This document shows positions 62,528 through 64,000 of a stretch of 64,000 bases of DNA, piece after piece. Made by a program: the position numbers and the translations under genes. The stretch spans positions 186,001-250,000 of the forward strand of contig NZ_JVLH01000014.1 in NCBI RefSeq assembly GCF_001070855.1, in the 5' to 3' direction. A model generated the notes under the pieces. It had not been told where the DNA came from and did no database searches. It worked only from the letters and a program-made list of their open reading frames with translations. The DNA is from Trueperella pyogenes (GTDB lineage: Bacteria; Actinomycetota; Actinomycetes; Actinomycetales; Actinomycetaceae). Within the stretch, counting starts at the first letter, position 1, and each line of letters starts with the position of its first letter.

Positions 62528-62533
62528 TAGGCT
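62528..62533 (+). promoter_or_regulatory. -10 element of leaderless dgt
   Basis: TAGGCT followed by exactly six bases (TATCAC) and the GTG at 62540; no Shine-Dalgarno site. Confidence 0.6.
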
Positions 62534-62539
62534 TATCAC

Positions 62540-63802
62540 GTGCACACTCAGTATCCGTATAGCTCCGCAGACCGTGACCGTTACGTTTCAGAGGCTCAAA
62601 AGTCCTCTGTTCGTACAGATTTTGAACGCGATCGAGCCAGAGTGCTGCATTCCTCAGCACTTCGCCGTTTGGGCGAAAAAACACAGGTGCTGGGGCCAAC
62701 CTCGGACGATTTCGTGCGCACGCGCCTGACCCACTCCCTTGAAGTTGCACAGGTGGGACGCGAGCTGGGGAAGGAACTGGGGGCCAACCCCGATGTTGTT
62801 GATGCTGCATGTTTATCCCACGACCTCGGTCATCCGCCATTTGGACACAATGGCGAACGTGCACTCAATGAACTGGCGGCTGAAATCGGCGGCTTTGAAG
62901 GGAATGCGCAGACACTGCGAATCGTTGCACGCCTTGAACCAAAGGTCATCGCTGAGGAAGGCCCCGCAGGGCTGAATCTCACGCGCGCAACCCTTGATGC
63001 GATTTGCAAATACCCCTGGGCGAAGGGCGAAGGTCCGAACCGGGAAAAATCCCTGCGAAAGTATTCTGTCTATGACGATGATCGCCCAACTTTTGAATGG
63101 ATGCGTGAAGGCGTAACTCCCGGTGCACGTTGCTTGGAAGCTCAAATCATGGATCTTTCCGATGACATCGCGTACTCGGTGCACGACGTTGAAGATGCGG
63201 TCGCAACCGGAAAGATGGATCTTGAGAACTTGCGCAGCGATGCGCACACCCAGGGTGTCATCGACTCGACCATGAAGTGGTACGGGACTTCGGTTTCTGA
63301 AGACGATCTGGTTCAGGCGTTTGAGCGCCTGGTGAGCATGCCCGAATGGCTCAGTACCTTCAGTGGCTCATATGCGGATTTGGCTGCCTTAAAGGACCTC
63401 ACCAGCGAACTGATCGGCCGATTTTGTAACGCGACAGTCGCGGCCACCCGTGAAATTGCAGGAGACGAACCCCTGGGCCGCTATCGCGCGGAGCTCGTTG
63501 TTCCGGCGCAAACCCGGGCAGAAATTCAGGTTCTTAAGGGCATGGCTGTCCACTATGTCATGAGCCCGCGCGAAAGCGAACCTGTTTACTATCAGCAGCG
63601 CACGCTGCTCAATGACTTGGTTGATGCTCTTATCAACGCAGGCCCCGAATATCTTGAACCTCCCTTTGCCGCTCAATGGCGCGCAACCACGGATGAGGGG
63701 AAGCGTTTGCGGGTCGTTATCGACCAAGTCGCCTCGTTGACAGATATTTCCGCCTCGCGCTGGCACGCGAAGCTGTGTGGGATGCTGTCCTCCCAGCTTT
63801 AA
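62540..63802 (+). CDS. dgt: Deoxyguanosinetriphosphate triphosphohydrolase-like protein (HD domain)
   Basis: 420 residues. HD phosphohydrolase: VRTRLTHSLEVAQVGRELG (first His), ACLSHDLGHPPFGHNGERAL (the HD and following His), MDLSDDIAYSVHDVED (last Asp). Removes triphosphate from dGTP or other dNTPs, controlling nucleotide pools. The gene is often found directly before dnaG in actinobacteria, as here (64 bases). Confidence 0.93.
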   Translation: MHTQYPYSSADRDRYVSEAQKSSVRTDFERDRARVLHSSALRRLGEKTQVLGPTSDDFVRTRLTHSLEVAQVGRELGKELGANPDVVDAACLSHDLGHPPFGHNGERALNELAAEIGGFEGNAQTLRIVARLEPKVIAEEGPAGLNLTRATLDAICKYPWAKGEGPNREKSLRKYSVYDDDRPTFEWMREGVTPGARCLEAQIMDLSDDIAYSVHDVEDAVATGKMDLENLRSDAHTQGVIDSTMKWYGTSVSEDDLVQAFERLVSMPEWLSTFSGSYADLAALKDLTSELIGRFCNATVAATREIAGDEPLGRYRAELVVPAQTRAEIQVLKGMAVHYVMSPRESEPVYYQQRTLLNDLVDALINAGPEYLEPPFAAQWRATTDEGKRLRVVIDQVASLTDISASRWHAKLCGMLSSQL

Positions 63803-63854
63803 TCAGAGGAACAGTACCGATACACATGCCCCTGCTAAGGAAGTGTCCACTCGC

Positions 63855-63860
63855 TAAACT
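63855..63860 (+). promoter_or_regulatory. -10 element of leaderless dnaG
   Basis: TAAACT followed by exactly six bases (GAACTC) and the ATG at 63867; no Shine-Dalgarno site. Confidence 0.65.
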
Positions 63861-63866
63861 GAACTC

Positions 63867-64000
63867 ATGGCCGGCCTGATCCTCAAAGAAGACATCGCCG
63901 CCGTACGTGATGCCTCGCGCATTGAAGAAATCGTCGGCGAGCGCGTCGCACTGCGCCCTGCGGGTGTTGATTCTTTGAAGGGATTGTGCCCATTTCATGA
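63867..64000 (+). CDS. dnaG: DNA primase DnaG, N-terminal fragment (runs off the window)
   Basis: 44 residues visible. The N-terminus [20 protein letters not shown] and SLKGLCPFH are the start of the DnaG zinc-binding domain (CPFH is its first Cys and His). Makes the RNA primers at the replication fork. The rest lies beyond position 64000. Confidence 0.9.
   Translation, partial: MAGLILKEDIAAVRDASRIEEIVGERVALRPAGVDSLKGLCPFH

Noticed and set aside
1-64000. CRISPR arrays, prophage, insertion sequences, tRNA genes
   Set aside because: No spaced direct repeats, integrase, transposase or cloverleaf with CCA end was found by eye in the gaps between genes.

Overview
The window looks like a chromosomal stretch from an actinomycete of the Actinomycetaceae, probably close to Schaalia/Actinomyces. 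This is inferred from moderately high GC, many GTG/TTG starts, several apparently leaderless genes, and an actinobacterial housekeeping order (rpsT-lepA, hemW-DUF3097-hrcA-dnaJ-rsmE-phoH-ybeY-corC-era, recO-uppS, glyS-dusB, dgt-dnaG). No rRNA, tRNA, CRISPR array, transposase or phage gene was recognised.

1-7.4 kb: seven consecutive minus-strand genes encode related secreted single-pass membrane proteins. Each has a signal peptide, an extracellular domain resembling LppM/DUF3153 with a conserved Cys pair, usually a Ser/Thr-rich stalk, one transmembrane helix and, in most, a Pro/Gln-rich cytoplasmic tail. It is the most unusual region of the window. 7.4-10.3 kb: a LysP-type permease, MsrA and ribosomal protein S20.

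10.5-27.5 kb: a plus-strand core block with lepA-trmB, an MFS transporter translationally coupled to hemW, DUF3097, the CIRCE-controlled hrcA-dnaJ, rsmE-phoH-ybeY-corC-era, a ThrE-type exporter and leuA. A 400-base gap at 13.3-13.7 kb holds a structured transcript candidate ending in a very strong terminator.

27.7-36 kb: a Dyp-type peroxidase with a TetR regulator and a divergent DUF5692 membrane protein; recO-uppS; then a zinc group reading leftward as znuA, znuC, znuB, a Fur/Zur regulator and a DedA-like membrane protein. Two Zur-like palindromes lie at znuA. 35.9-41 kb: a LacI regulator divergent from a maltose-type ABC importer (binding protein, MalF, MalG) that lacks its own ATPase. 41-43 kb: a YtrA-like GntR regulator with an ABC ATPase and a membrane protein, preceded by a perfect palindromic operator. 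43-45 kb: two unrecognised overlapping genes.

45-48.7 kb: glyS, dusB, aroD. 48.9-57.9 kb: a galactoside/alpha-glycoside utilisation locus that looks more AT-rich than its flanks: a leftward operon of GH97 glycosidase, binding protein, two permeases and a ROK regulator, divergent from a GH36 alpha-galactosidase. The two promoters overlap head-on. 58-64 kb: dps, a HerA-like ATPase, a PemK/MazF-like protein with a Ser-rich extension, a degenerate GH13-like protein, dgt and the start of dnaG.

The two sugar importers probably share an ATPase encoded elsewhere. At least seven genes carry a -10 element exactly six bases before an ATG or GTG start, pointing to frequent leaderless transcription.
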